From: CALLPQ01 sp038531745
Lineage (GTDB): Bacteria > Pseudomonadota > Alphaproteobacteria > Caulobacterales > Parvularculaceae
Direction: 5' to 3'
DNA: 64,000 nt
Assembly (NCBI GenBank): GCA_038531745.1
Contig: JBCBBJ010000005.1
Location: 124,001 to 188,000 of the forward strand
Position numbers and translations under genes: made by a program. The notes beneath the pieces were generated by a model. That model worked only from the letters and a program-made list of their open reading frames with translations. It made no database searches and had not been told where the DNA came from. Below, one piece after another: positions 43,801 to 53,027 of this stretch (its first letter is position 1; each line of letters starts with the position of its first letter).

Positions 43801-46101
43801 GTGGGCAACGGGACCAGCATTTTGGATATTTTTCCGGTCATTATGTGCGGCGGGGCGGGCACCCGGCTTTGGCCGGCCTCACGCCCGAACAGGCCGAAAC
43901 AGTTTCTGCCCCTGGTGGGGGCACAAACCCTGTTCCAGGCAACGGTGGCGCGGTGTCTTGCGCTCCCCTTTGTCAGCCGCCTTGTTATCGTCGCCGGGGC
44001 CGGGCATGGGCCCCTCATTGCCCGTGATCTTCATCGCTTGGCCCAATCCAACGCCAAGGCGCTGCCAGACATCGAAATCCTGTTGGAACCGGAAGGACGT
44101 GATTCCGCCCCGGCCATCGCGGCAGCCACGGCAGCCATCGCGCGCACCCACCCCGACGGTATTGCGGCCATCATGGCCTCCGACCATCATTTGCCTGATA
44201 CCACCGCATTTGCGCAGATCATTGCTCAGGCGGCTCAAGCGGCAAAACCGACCGGGGCCAACCAGCACGGCAAAATCGTCACCATGGGGATCGTTCCGAC
44301 GAAACCGACCTCTGCGTATGGCTATATCCGCCCCGGCGCCCCGACCACCAATGATCATTCCGGACCTGATGCGCCTGCGTGCGCCGTCGCTGCGTTCGTG
44401 GAAAAACCTGATTTGCAAACGGCTAAACGCTATATCCGCGAGGGATATTTGTGGAACAGCGGCAACTTTGTTTTTGCCGCCCACACCATGGTCCGCGCGC
44501 TCCAAACCCATACGCCGGAAATTATGGCCTGCGCGGTTGAGGCGCTTGAGACCAGCACCCCAACCCCCTATGGCCAGCGGTTGGGCGATGCGTTTCGCGC
44601 CGCGCCCAAGATCTCCATCGACTACGCGGTCATGGAAAAAACCGATGCTGCCGCTGTTATTCCGGCCAATCTCCCTTGGTCAGATTTAGGGGCGTGGGAT
44701 GCCGTCCACGGGGCCCATGACCATGATGATCACGCCAACGCGGTTAGCGGCGATGTTTTTATTCATGATACGGCGCATTCTATGATCAGCGCGGCCCCAG
44801 GCGTCACTGTGGCGGCGGTAGGTGTGTCAAATCTCTCAATCATCGCCGACGCAGACAGCGTACTGGTTTGTGATCTTGAAAAAGCCCAATCGGTCAAGGG
44901 CGTGGTGGACGGGCTAAAGAAAGCCAAGCACCGGTCTATAGATTGTGCGGCGCCGGCCTCGCTTTCCGGGGTGTCGGCAAGCTTATGGCGCTGGCTCACG
45001 GTGAGTGCTTTGCCCTTGTGGGCCAGTCTTGGTACGGATCATCAGGGTTGGGGATTTTATGAGCTATTGTCCCAGGCGGCGGCCCCCGAACGGGTGAACC
45101 GCCGAATGCGGGTGCAGGCGCGTCAAGCCTATGTTTTTGGGCGCGCGGCTAACTTGGGCTGGCTGGGTAACGGGTTGGGGCTCACCGCCCACGGGCTCGC
45201 CGGGCTTGATACTTATTATCAGCAGCCGGATGGTTTGTACCGGGCGCTCGTTGCCAATGATGGTACCATCATTGATGACCGGGTACTTGTATATGATCAG
45301 GCATTTGCGCTCCTGGCCCTGTCGGTGGCAGCGACAGCTGATCCGCAGGCGGAGGAAAAGGCCCTCGCCCTGCTTGATCGGCTGGAAACCCATGCCGGCC
45401 ACCCCGCGGGCGGCTTTCGGGAGGCGGCGGGCGAGCCGTTTCAGTCCAACCCGCATATGCATTTGTTTGAAGCGAGCCTTGCCTGGCTTGAGGTTGGCAA
45501 AGATGCGCGCTGGCATGATTTCGCCGAAGCGCTTGCCAGCCTCGCCCTGACAAAGCTTATAGACCGGACGGGAAGTTTTATCCGGGAATTTTATCACGCC
45601 GACTGGTCACCCAAAGTTGGCAGCCAAGGCGGGGTCATTGATACTGGCCATCAATTTGAATGGGCGTGGCTACTCCAGCGTTGGGCAAAGATCAGCGCTG
45701 ATCAGGCGGTGCTATCGGCGGCCCATCGTTTATACGCCGCCGGCGGGCGCGGTATTGATCGCGCGCGTAATGTGGCGATTGATCAGCTCACCGACGGGTT
45801 TGAGCGGATAACGGGCCGCGCGCGTCTTTGGCCACAAACCGAACGCCTGAAGGCGGCGCTTGCTTTGGGTGAAGCGTGTATGGGTGCAGAAAATGAACTG
45901 GCCCAGCAGCGGCGCTATTTTGGTGATGCCTTGCAGGCCGCACAATCGCTACAACGCTATCTCAACACCCCCATTGTAGGGTTGTGGTGGGATAAGAATA
46001 ACGAAGATGATCAGTTTACGGATGAGCCCGCTAGCGGTAGCACATTTTACCATCTGATCGAAGCCATCGCGCAATTGCGCGAGACCGCCGCGCGCCTGTA
46101 G
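43801..46101 (+). CDS. Bifunctional mannose-1-phosphate guanylyltransferase / AGE-family epimerase
   Basis: 766 residues from a GTG at 43801; the true start is uncertain. Residues ~10-370 are a ManC nucleotidyltransferase: VIMCGGAGTRLWPASR with the signature Arg, then EPEGRDSAPAIAAA, ASDHHLPD, FVEKPD and YLWNSGNF. It makes GDP-mannose from mannose-1-phosphate and GTP. Residues ~400-766 are an alpha/alpha-barrel of the N-acylglucosamine 2-epimerase / mannose isomerase family, with HLFEASLAWLEVG, DTGHQFEWAWLL and the ending GSTFYHLIEAI. Joined activities would convert sugar to the mannose branch and activate it. Confidence 0.88.
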   Translation: MGNGTSILDIFPVIMCGGAGTRLWPASRPNRPKQFLPLVGAQTLFQATVARCLALPFVSRLVIVAGAGHGPLIARDLHRLAQSNAKALPDIEILLEPEGRDSAPAIAAATAAIARTHPDGIAAIMASDHHLPDTTAFAQIIAQAAQAAKPTGANQHGKIVTMGIVPTKPTSAYGYIRPGAPTTNDHSGPDAPACAVAAFVEKPDLQTAKRYIREGYLWNSGNFVFAAHTMVRALQTHTPEIMACAVEALETSTPTPYGQRLGDAFRAAPKISIDYAVMEKTDAAAVIPANLPWSDLGAWDAVHGAHDHDDHANAVSGDVFIHDTAHSMISAAPGVTVAAVGVSNLSIIADADSVLVCDLEKAQSVKGVVDGLKKAKHRSIDCAAPASLSGVSASLWRWLTVSALPLWASLGTDHQGWGFYELLSQAAAPERVNRRMRVQARQAYVFGRAANLGWLGNGLGLTAHGLAGLDTYYQQPDGLYRALVANDGTIIDDRVLVYDQAFALLALSVAATADPQAEEKALALLDRLETHAGHPAGGFREAAGEPFQSNPHMHLFEASLAWLEVGKDARWHDFAEALASLALTKLIDRTGSFIREFYHADWSPKVGSQGGVIDTGHQFEWAWLLQRWAKISADQAVLSAAHRLYAAGGRGIDRARNVAIDQLTDGFERITGRARLWPQTERLKAALALGEACMGAENELAQQRRYFGDALQAAQSLQRYLNTPIVGLWWDKNNEDDQFTDEPASGSTFYHLIEAIAQLRETAARL

Positions 46102-46108
46102 AGCGCGG

Positions 46109-46266
46109 TCGTTTCAATTGCAGTCAACTTTCATCCTTCGAGACGACCGCTGACGCGCTCTCCTCAGGATGAGGTCATGGTTTTACTGGGAGAACTTAAT
46201 CCTGCGGCGCCCAGAGGGTCTTTCGAAGGACGAGTTTTTCGACTCAAATTGAGACGGAAGTGCTTT
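46109..46266. repeat. Palindromic dispersed repeat, copy 2
   Basis: 158 bases in reverse orientation to copy 1 at 20985-21157. Shared ends, two internal inverted units and an identical 26-base core at 46130-46155 show they are the same element. It again sits between two convergent genes, here the ManC-AGE gene and cenR. Confidence 0.75.
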
Positions 46267-46268
46267 CG

Positions 46269-46958
46269 CTAGAGCGCCAATCGATAGCCGCCGCTTTCGG
46301 TCACCAGGATCGTCGCATTGGACGGCTCGGGCTCAATTTTCTGGCGCAGGCGATAAACATGGGTTTCCAAGGTGTGGGTCGTCACGCCGGAATTATACCC
46401 CCAGACCTCGTCAAGCAGCACATCGCGGCTAACCGCTTTGCCCCCGGCCCGGTACAGAAATTTCAGGATTGAGGTTTCTTTTTCCGTGAGACGGATTTTC
46501 TTGTCTTCTTGCGTCACCAGCATTTTTACCGCCGGGCGGAATTCGTACGGGCCAACTTTGAAGACAGCATCTTCGCTTTGTTCATGGCTTCGCAAATGGG
46601 CGCGTACTCTGGCCAACAGCACCACAAATTTGAACGGCTTGGTGACATAATCATTTGCACCCGCATCTAACCCCAAAATGGTGTCGGCTTCGCTATCAGC
46701 ACCGGTGAGCATAATGATCGGCGACTTAAACCCGTTTTTACGCATGATCCGGCACGCTTCGCGCCCGTCCATATCGGGCAGACCCACATCAAGCAGCATC
46801 AAATCGATATGCGCTTCTTCCTTTGCGGTCTCAATCGCCTCATGGCCGGTGGCTGCGCACGCCACATCAAACTCATCGCTCAACTCAAATTGATCAAGCA
46901 AGGTCGAGCGCAACAGCTCGTCATCATCAACTAGCAAAATTCGTTTGGCTCGAGCCAT
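46269..46958 (-). CDS. cenR: CenR-type OmpR-family response regulator
   Basis: 229 residues. The receiver has ILLVDDDELLR, Asp57 in LMLLDVGLPDMDGREA, MLTG and the Lys of YVTKPF. The winged helix includes RLTEKETSILKFLYRAGGK, WGYNSGVTTHTLETHVYRLRQKIEP and LVTESGGYRL, near-identical text to CenR of other alphaproteobacteria. CenR is an essential regulator of envelope genes in Caulobacter. The cognate CenK kinase is not in the window, as is often the case. Two inverted repeats in the upstream gap are operator candidates. Confidence 0.88.
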   Translation of the reverse strand: MARAKRILLVDDDELLRSTLLDQFELSDEFDVACAATGHEAIETAKEEAHIDLMLLDVGLPDMDGREACRIMRKNGFKSPIIMLTGADSEADTILGLDAGANDYVTKPFKFVVLLARVRAHLRSHEQSEDAVFKVGPYEFRPAVKMLVTQEDKKIRLTEKETSILKFLYRAGGKAVSRDVLLDEVWGYNSGVTTHTLETHVYRLRQKIEPEPSNATILVTESGGYRLAL

Positions 46959-47000
46959 CGTCCCTATCCTTTTTCGTCCCGTCCCCAGCGGACACCATGC

Positions 47001-47046
47001 GAAATGTTGTTGTGGTAATCAACATTCATGTAACGCGTTACATTTC
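47001..47046. promoter_or_regulatory. Inverted repeats between cenR and L,D-transpeptidase gene
   Basis: A perfect 16-base palindrome ATGTAACGCGTTACAT at 47028-47043 sits beside AATGTTG-N10-CAACATT at 47003-47026. The whole block is flanked by GAAATGT and ACATTTC. Lying between two divergent envelope genes, this may be a regulator binding site, possibly shared. Confidence 0.5.
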
Positions 47047-47213
47047 GGAAAAAATAGCGTGCTGGGTCGCCAAACGGAAAAAACAGCCTTCCACATTCGG
47101 GTCAGCGGACCGTGATTGAAAGATGGCAATGGGATGCAAGGCGTGTTCGTAATCGCCTTTTGACTCAAGTGACTACTTGTAAGACCGCCAGCAACGACCA
47201 ACGTGAAAAACTA

Positions 47214-47720
47214 ATGATGCAATCAGAAATTCTCGTACAGGCCTCAACCTTAACATTTGGGGCGGTGGGCACCATCCCGTGCGCGCTTGGCCCCGCAGGG
47301 ATCACCACGGCCAAGACGGAAGGGGATGGCGCCACCCCTGCGGGCGTGTTCGCCTTGCGCCGCGTTCTTTACCGGGCCGATCGGCTCGCGGCCCCGCAAA
47401 CGTCGCTAACCACGATGGCAATCCGTTCCGATGACGGATGGTGTGATGACCCCGATGACCAGCGGTACAATCGACCCGTCAGGTTACCCTATGGCGCGCG
47501 CGCCGAAACGCTTTTTCGCGATGATCATGTCTACGATATTTGCGTCATTCTGGGGCACAATGACGACCCTCCAGTCCCCGGTAAGGGGAGCGCAATTTTC
47601 TTCCACCTCGCGCGTGAAAACTATCAGCCTACGGAGGGGTGTGTGGCGATCCGTCTTGACCACATGCTTGCCGTCTTGTCCGCGTGCACGCCGAAAACAT
47701 TTATGCGTATCGAGGGATGA
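47214..47720 (+). CDS. L,D-transpeptidase-family protein
   Basis: 168 residues from the ATG at 47214 (a second ATG follows directly). The conserved KTEGDGATPAGVF, YNRPVRLPYGA, GSAIFFHL with the catalytic His and PTEGCVAIRLDHM with the nucleophile Cys define a YkuD-type domain. Such enzymes form 3-3 peptidoglycan crosslinks or attach proteins to it. This small subgroup has no evident signal peptide. It is divergent from cenR, whose regulon concerns the envelope. Confidence 0.85.
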   Translation: MMQSEILVQASTLTFGAVGTIPCALGPAGITTAKTEGDGATPAGVFALRRVLYRADRLAAPQTSLTTMAIRSDDGWCDDPDDQRYNRPVRLPYGARAETLFRDDHVYDICVILGHNDDPPVPGKGSAIFFHLARENYQPTEGCVAIRLDHMLAVLSACTPKTFMRIEG

Positions 47721-47757
47721 CGCGGCGACAGTCCGGTGGGCTGAGGCTTAAATCCCC

Positions 47758-48453
47758 TCAAACCTCTGGGCGGGGGCCAAAGATGGCGGTGCCGAGGCGC
47801 ACATGGGTGGCGCCGAGTTTGACCGCGTCCAGATAATCGGCACTCATGCCCATACTGAGGCAAGGCAGGTCATTGTCGGCGGCAAGGCGGGCCAGCAAGG
47901 TAAAGTGTGGCGCGGGCACGGCATTCTGTGGCGGAATACACATGAGCCCGCCGATGGCCAAACCAAACTCTTCACGGCACTGATGAATAAAGGCCGGGGT
48001 GTCCGCGGGGGTGACCCCGGCTTTTTGCGCCTCCTCGCCCGTATTGACTTGAACAAACAGGGTTGGCGCGCGGCCCTGTTTCTGGATTTCGCTGGCCAAG
48101 GCCCGGGCGATTTTGGGGCGGTCCACCGTCTCAATCACATCGAACAGGGCAACAGCCTCCTTGGCTTTGTTTGATTGCAGTGGCCCCACCAGATGCAAGG
48201 TCAGATCGGGGAAGGCCGCGCGCAATTCGGGCCATTTGGCTTGCGTTTCTTGCACGCGGTTTTCTCCAAAGACACGGTGCCCGGCGGTAAGCGCCCGGCG
48301 CACATGGTCGGCGGGGTGTTTTTTGCTCACGGCCACCAGCGTGACCGGGGCTTGACTGGCGTCGCGCCCGGCCAGGTCCATGGCCTTGGCAATCTCTGCC
48401 TGCCGCGCCGCCAAGCATTCTGCAGGGTCAATCTCGCGCATCATGTCCGCCAT
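47758..48453 (-). CDS. yggS: YggS-family PLP homeostasis protein
   Basis: 231 residues. VAVSKKHPADHVRRAL carries the PLP-binding Lys; FGENRVQETQAKW, LHLVGPLQSNKAKEAV and MGMSADYLDAVKLGATHVRLGTAIFG are all family blocks. The protein binds pyridoxal phosphate without known catalytic activity and keeps vitamin B6 and amino-acid pools balanced. It converges with the L,D-transpeptidase gene and diverges from the ThiE-like gene. Confidence 0.94.
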   Translation of the reverse strand: MADMMREIDPAECLAARQAEIAKAMDLAGRDASQAPVTLVAVSKKHPADHVRRALTAGHRVFGENRVQETQAKWPELRAAFPDLTLHLVGPLQSNKAKEAVALFDVIETVDRPKIARALASEIQKQGRAPTLFVQVNTGEEAQKAGVTPADTPAFIHQCREEFGLAIGGLMCIPPQNAVPAPHFTLLARLAADNDLPCLSMGMSADYLDAVKLGATHVRLGTAIFGPRPEV

Positions 48454-48517
48454 GGGGTTCTGATCCTAAAGGGTTGGGGCTCTTGCCCGGGGTTTGCGAC
48501 CCCCTCATGATACGGTG

Positions 48518-49201
48518 ATGGTAAAAAATCCAGCATTGGCTGAGCGGCAATCCTTTTTGCGGTCCTTGGGCACGCTCGCCACGCAGGCGCGCCAAGTCGG
48601 GGAGGCCCGGGTGAGCGAGGCTGGACCATGGTCCCGCCATGGTGCCCCGTCATATCGGCTCCTGGTGCTTAGCCATGCCGCCCGCTTGCCGGGGCTGGCC
48701 AGTCTGATCCCGCATTTGCCGCGGGACTGCGCGATTGTCTTTCGCGATTATTCTGATCCCGAAAGGGCTACCGTGGGCAGGGCCCTTCGGGGCTTGTGCG
48801 CGCGCCACGCAGTTGGCTTTTTCGTGGCGGGCGATGTGGCCCTTGCGCGCCGTCTCGGGGCTGATGGGTTCCACGTTCCTGGCTGGCTTTTGCCCCATGT
48901 GGGGTCCTGGTCCGGCTTTTCAGGGCTGGTGACCGCGGCGTGTCACCGGCCGGGTGATTTACAGCGGGCCGCCCGCGGCGGGGCCCATGCAGCGTTGCTT
49001 TCCCCGGTCTTTCCGACCCAAAGCCATCCGGGGGCCCCGGCGCTTGGGCGGCAGCGATTTTTGGCCTGGGCGGCGCGGTCGCCTTTGCCGGTGTTCGCCC
49101 TTGGCGGTGTCACGGTGGATAATGCCGCCGGTTTGCGCGCACCGACCATGGCAGGGTTAGCCGTAATTGGCGCCGTGCACATGCCGTTACCATTGCGTTA
49201 A
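48518..49201 (+). CDS. ThiE/TenI-family protein
   Basis: 227 residues from the ATG at 48518; a TTG 24 bases earlier is in frame. The TIM-barrel has the RDYSDPERA strand (ThiE normally RDK), VAGDVALARRLGADGFHVPG, AALLSPVFPTQSHPGAPALG and FALGGVTVDNAAGLR. The last two are strong thiamine-phosphate synthase/TenI signatures. The Arg/Lys pyrophosphate ligands of true ThiE look incomplete, so it may be a TenI-like aminase or isomerase. No other thi genes are nearby. Confidence 0.75.
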   Translation: MVKNPALAERQSFLRSLGTLATQARQVGEARVSEAGPWSRHGAPSYRLLVLSHAARLPGLASLIPHLPRDCAIVFRDYSDPERATVGRALRGLCARHAVGFFVAGDVALARRLGADGFHVPGWLLPHVGSWSGFSGLVTAACHRPGDLQRAARGGAHAALLSPVFPTQSHPGAPALGRQRFLAWAARSPLPVFALGGVTVDNAAGLRAPTMAGLAVIGAVHMPLPLR

Positions 49202-49247
49202 CCACACTGGCGGTAAAACGCTGTAAAAAGTTTTGACGAGAGTAAGC

Positions 49248-50573
49248 ATGCGTCGGTGGGAGTTTAAGCGTCCGATTTTAGGGCGATTGGTGTGGGGGTG
49301 GCTCGGCTTTGGTATCCTTGCCTGCGGCGTGGGTGCGTGGCTTTTTTTCGGGCCGTCTGACCGCGCCGAAGTGGGCAAGATCGCCCTTGATGTTGATGCC
49401 GACTTAAATCGCCTTGCCCCGCCCGATCCCTTGCGTCTCTCCCCGCCTGCGGCAACGCCGTCCTCCCGTCAGGCTGACAATGAGAATAAATCACGCCTCT
49501 CCGGCGCGGTGCAGCCCACCTTTGCCAGCGCCGCACCCAATCAAATAGAGGTGCCCCTTGATGCCGAGAGCGGGGAGGTTGACGCCTCGCCGCCCGTCTC
49601 GCCAGCTTTCGATACCGCGGCGGATCAACCACCGGGTGGTTCCCAATCCTCGTCCAGGGCACGGTTCAAATCCATCCCCGTGGCAGCGGACGCCGCGTCG
49701 GAAGCAGCACCCGGCACCTTGTCGATCACCATTGATGGCCGCGATATTGATGCTCCAGTCGACGCCCCGGTTCGCGCTTTTGCGCGCCAGCGTTGGACGC
49801 GCGAGCGCCTGCGGGTGGCCAGCCCGGCCCTGCTGCAAGCCACAGAGTTCGGGGCCATACCGCGCATCGCGGAAGATGGCCGCCAACCCATGGACTGGTA
49901 TGCCCGGCCCTCTGAGCAACGCGGTCCGGCATTCGCGATCATTCTCACCGGTCTCGGTTCTGATGCGGCCGTCACCCAGGCGGCCATTGAAACCTTGCCC
50001 GGCCCGGTTACGCTTTCTTTTGCGCCCTATGCGCGCGGGTTGGCGGCAATAATGGATCGGGCCCGCGCATTTGGTCATGAAACCATGCTCGATCTCCCGC
50101 TGGAGGGGTATGGCCGTGATGCCGAACGCACGCTTGGCCCGGCGGGCTTGCTTACCTCCCGCACCGCCAGTGAAAATACAAAGCGTCTCGATTGGATATT
50201 GTCTCGCGGCCAAAGCTATATTGGTCTGACCAATTATCAGGGGGCGAAATTTACCGGTGCACCTGGCGCCATGGCCCCCGTGCTAAATCGGCTGACGGCG
50301 CTGGGTCTTGCTTATATTGACGATACCGGTTTGACCGGGGGCGGCGACAAGGACGCCCCAACCATTGTTCGCCTCACCGGCGCAGACGCCGCCGCCATGG
50401 GCGAAAAACTGGCCAGCCTGACCGGCGACAAAGCACCGAATCCAAGGATTGTTATCAAGGTGCCTGCAACCACTGGCGCCGTTGCCGCGCTCGACAAGTT
50501 TTTGGCCGGTCTGACCGAGGCGGACCGGGCGCTTGCCCCGGCCTCGGCGCTTGTTTATGGACCAACGCTGTAA
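49248..50573 (+). CDS. Divergent polysaccharide deacetylase family protein
   Basis: 441 residues from the ATG at 49248. A membrane helix (VWGWLGFGILACGVGAWLFF) is followed by a ~150-residue low-complexity linker and a NodB-like domain from ~225: FAIILTGLGSD, TLSFAPYA, ETMLDLPLEGYG and GLAYIDDTGL. The classic metal Asp-His-His set is altered as in the DUF610 group. In alphaproteobacteria this gene usually lies beside ctpA and rppH; here rppH follows 63 bases later but ctpA is missing. Probably periplasmic. Confidence 0.85.
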   Translation: MRRWEFKRPILGRLVWGWLGFGILACGVGAWLFFGPSDRAEVGKIALDVDADLNRLAPPDPLRLSPPAATPSSRQADNENKSRLSGAVQPTFASAAPNQIEVPLDAESGEVDASPPVSPAFDTAADQPPGGSQSSSRARFKSIPVAADAASEAAPGTLSITIDGRDIDAPVDAPVRAFARQRWTRERLRVASPALLQATEFGAIPRIAEDGRQPMDWYARPSEQRGPAFAIILTGLGSDAAVTQAAIETLPGPVTLSFAPYARGLAAIMDRARAFGHETMLDLPLEGYGRDAERTLGPAGLLTSRTASENTKRLDWILSRGQSYIGLTNYQGAKFTGAPGAMAPVLNRLTALGLAYIDDTGLTGGGDKDAPTIVRLTGADAAAMGEKLASLTGDKAPNPRIVIKVPATTGAVAALDKFLAGLTEADRALAPASALVYGPTL

Positions 50574-50636
50574 GACCTGTCTTGTTGTCCTTATACATTT
50601 GCAGATCGCCCCAGCGATGATTCTTTGCGAGCGACG

Positions 50637-51170
50637 ATGTTTTTGTCTCCAGAGCAATGCGCCCATTATCGCCCCAATGTGGGGATCATGCTGTTTCAGG
50701 GTGATGGGCAGGTATGGCTCGGACGGCGCCTTGGCGGGTTTGATGCGCTTGACCCTGAAACCCACCATGGCGGCTATCGCTGGCAAATGCCCCAAGGCGG
50801 CATCGATACGGGCGAGAGTGTCGACGCTGCCGCCTTTCGCGAATTGAAAGAAGAAACCGGGACCGATCAGGCTGACCTATTGATGATCACCCCCGGCTGG
50901 CTCGGCTATGACTTTCCCCCTGAGTACAAACGCAAAAAATGGCGCGGTCAGCGGCAAAAATGGGCAATCATGCGGTTTACCGGTACGGATGGGGACTTTG
51001 ACCTCGCCGCCGATGGTCATCCCGAGTTTGACCAATGGCAATGGGCTGATCTCCAGACGATTACCGGCCTGATCGTCCCGTTTAAAAAACCGGTTTACGA
51101 GGAGCTTGTGGCCGCCTTTGCCCCGCTTGCCTTAGCGCTGAAAAATGGAGCCTTTCCCCGTGGTAATTGA
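50637..51170 (+). CDS. rppH: RNA pyrophosphohydrolase (Nudix)
   Basis: 177 residues from the ATG at 50637. YRPNVGIMLFQGDGQVWLG is the RppH opening, WQMPQGGIDTGE precedes the Nudix box GGIDTGESVDAAAFRELKEE with the metal-binding Glu residues, and KRKKWRGQRQKWAIMRF is typical of the family. It removes pyrophosphate from mRNA 5' ends and starts decay. It overlaps the tusA-like gene by up to 26 bases. Confidence 0.94.
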   Translation: MFLSPEQCAHYRPNVGIMLFQGDGQVWLGRRLGGFDALDPETHHGGYRWQMPQGGIDTGESVDAAAFRELKEETGTDQADLLMITPGWLGYDFPPEYKRKKWRGQRQKWAIMRFTGTDGDFDLAADGHPEFDQWQWADLQTITGLIVPFKKPVYEELVAAFAPLALALKNGAFPRGN

Positions 51171-51465
51171 GGGGTGCGCCGGCCCGGTCCGGCGGTATGA
51201 CGCCCGCGGCTTGCGCTGTCCCCAACCGGTGATCCGGATGGAAGCGATTTTGCGCAGTCTGACTGCCGGTGATCGATTGGAAATCATCACCGACGATCCC
51301 ATCGCCGTGATCGACATCCCGCATTTTTGTCAGGGCGCTGGCCATACCGCGGTTCGCGATGCGCTGGCCGAAACGCGCCTGACAGCCGAAAGCGGTGCCG
51401 GCCCGCTCCCGCGTGGGGCGAGCGTCTGCGTTTTTCTGGTCACAGCTGGCGGGAAAAGCCAATAA
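51145..51465 (+). CDS. TusA-family sulfurtransferase-like protein
   Basis: 106 residues. DARGLRCPQPVIRMEAIL holds the sulfur-carrying Cys and CPxP motif, RLEIITDDPIAVIDIPHF the second strand and the end is VCVFLVTAGGKS. The ATG at 51145 overlaps rppH by 26 bases; a GTG at 51160 would shorten the overlap. TusA proteins relay sulfur for tRNA thiolation or cofactors; this copy's target is unknown. Confidence 0.85.
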   Translation: MEPFPVVIEGCAGPVRRYDARGLRCPQPVIRMEAILRSLTAGDRLEIITDDPIAVIDIPHFCQGAGHTAVRDALAETRLTAESGAGPLPRGASVCVFLVTAGGKSQ

Positions 51466-51727
51466 TCACTGTCACCCGCTGGGCTGCGGAAGGTACCGAG
51501 CCTACCCGCTGACCCTCTGTTCGTGCTAATTTACTATTTGCCATGGTTGAAAAAGTCTTTGCATTCTCTGCATCGATTGTGAACACTATCGGCCAGCGAG
51601 CGGAAATGCTTGCATGTGCAGCTCGCGTCAACGCCATCTTGGCAGGGCTTGCCATAGCCCTGATGGGGCTCTTGAGGGCTTGGGGAGAAGCCACTTTTTG
51701 GGGAGACGAACAATGGGACCAGGGGTT

Positions 51728-53014
51728 ATGAAGAAAAAACTATCTGTTCACGCCACATGTGCCATCGCCTTGGGCGCTGGTTTTCTGCTGGCCGCTTCGC
51801 CCGCCCGCGCTGACTATAGCGAGGGCCTGCAGGCGTATATGGCTGGGCAATATCAAAAATCGATTGATACGTGGACGCGCTATGCGTTTGCCGGCGATAT
51901 CCGGTCCAAAAAAGTTCTGGGCGATATCTATTCAGGAAAAGCATTGGAGGGGACGGGCAATACAGCCTCCCCTCTGGAAGAAATTCCAGTGGATAATGTT
52001 CAGGCGCTCCTCTGGTACACGCTCGCCGCCTATCACAATTTTTCCAGTTTTCAGCAGCCTTCCTCGCTAGAGGTGAACGACAAAATCATTGCGGAGCAGC
52101 GATTGACCGACATCCGGTTCCGCATGAGTTCCCTTGATGTGAAAAAAGCAGAAAAGCTCGTCGCACAAAAGTTTGAGTCGGGCACGGCATTCGATCTTTA
52201 TAATCTGGGTCTGATGTATCAGCGCGGCGCCGGCGTGGGAAAAAGCAATGTGCGCGCCCTGCAAATGTTTAAGTTGTCAAAGGAGCGCGGCGTTGGCGAG
52301 GCGAGTGCCGCTTACGAATTCCTCGAAGGTCTGATGACAGCCAAGGAAATAAAAACTGCGCTAGCCGTTGCTGAGGTTTGGCAGCCGCCTCTGCCAATCG
52401 AATTTACCGGCAAAACCAAACAGCAACGCGAATTGGAAATTGCCCGCAAGGAGCTTGAAGAGATCAAACGAGCCCAAGCCCTGGAGCGGGTTGCCGATAT
52501 TGATGTGGAATTGATCCAGCGGTCACTTAATGCGCTCGGCTTCCGCGCAGGCTCGGTAGACAACAAACTTGGCCCAAGTACCCGGTCCGCCATTCGCCGG
52601 TATCAATATTCGACGGTGGCGAAAGACCTGAAGATGAGCGAGGCGGAAAAGCAATCCATCGTCACCGGATCGTTAACTGCGCTTCAAACCGTGGACATCT
52701 TTGCGAAGGCCGCCAAGAAGGGCCACCCCATGTCGCAATATGTATACGGTATCATGAACACCCGCGGTATTGGGGTTGATCGTAACGGTACCGTGGCCGT
52801 GGAGTGGCTTGAAAAAGCGGCTGATCAGAACCTTGCCATTGCGCACAATGCGCTGGGTGTAGTGTTCCGCGATGGGACAACCGGTCTGAACGAAGTGCGG
52901 CCGGATCAGGCCCGCTCCGCCTTCCATTTTTCACAGGCGGCAGCGCTTGGTTACAAACCGGCCAACGCGGCCCTTGAGCGGCTGAGCTTTGAAGCGCCGC
53001 GTGATATTCAGTAA
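51728..53014 (+). CDS. Secreted Sel1-repeat protein with peptidoglycan-binding domain
   Basis: 428 residues from the ATG at 51728, giving a signal peptide (KKKLSVHATCAIALGAGFLL, cleavage after SPARA). Sel1-like helical repeats occur at ~30-80, ~165-210 (YNLGLMYQRGAGVGKSN) and ~335-425 (YVYGIMNTRGIGVDRNG, NALGVVFRDGTTG). Between them, ~265-300, is a PG_binding_1 unit (IQRSLNALGFRAGSVDNKLGP), with a coiled helix before it. This is an envelope scaffold or regulator. The beta-helix gene follows after 13 bases. Confidence 0.85.
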   Translation: MKKKLSVHATCAIALGAGFLLAASPARADYSEGLQAYMAGQYQKSIDTWTRYAFAGDIRSKKVLGDIYSGKALEGTGNTASPLEEIPVDNVQALLWYTLAAYHNFSSFQQPSSLEVNDKIIAEQRLTDIRFRMSSLDVKKAEKLVAQKFESGTAFDLYNLGLMYQRGAGVGKSNVRALQMFKLSKERGVGEASAAYEFLEGLMTAKEIKTALAVAEVWQPPLPIEFTGKTKQQRELEIARKELEEIKRAQALERVADIDVELIQRSLNALGFRAGSVDNKLGPSTRSAIRRYQYSTVAKDLKMSEAEKQSIVTGSLTALQTVDIFAKAAKKGHPMSQYVYGIMNTRGIGVDRNGTVAVEWLEKAADQNLAIAHNALGVVFRDGTTGLNEVRPDQARSAFHFSQAAALGYKPANAALERLSFEAPRDIQ

Positions 53015-53027
53015 GGGGATAGTAGTG

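Noticed and set aside
49491..50213. 240-codon antisense frame across the polysaccharide deacetylase gene
   Set aside because: It has no family likeness and lies opposite a well-supported gene; GC-rich DNA yields such shadow frames.
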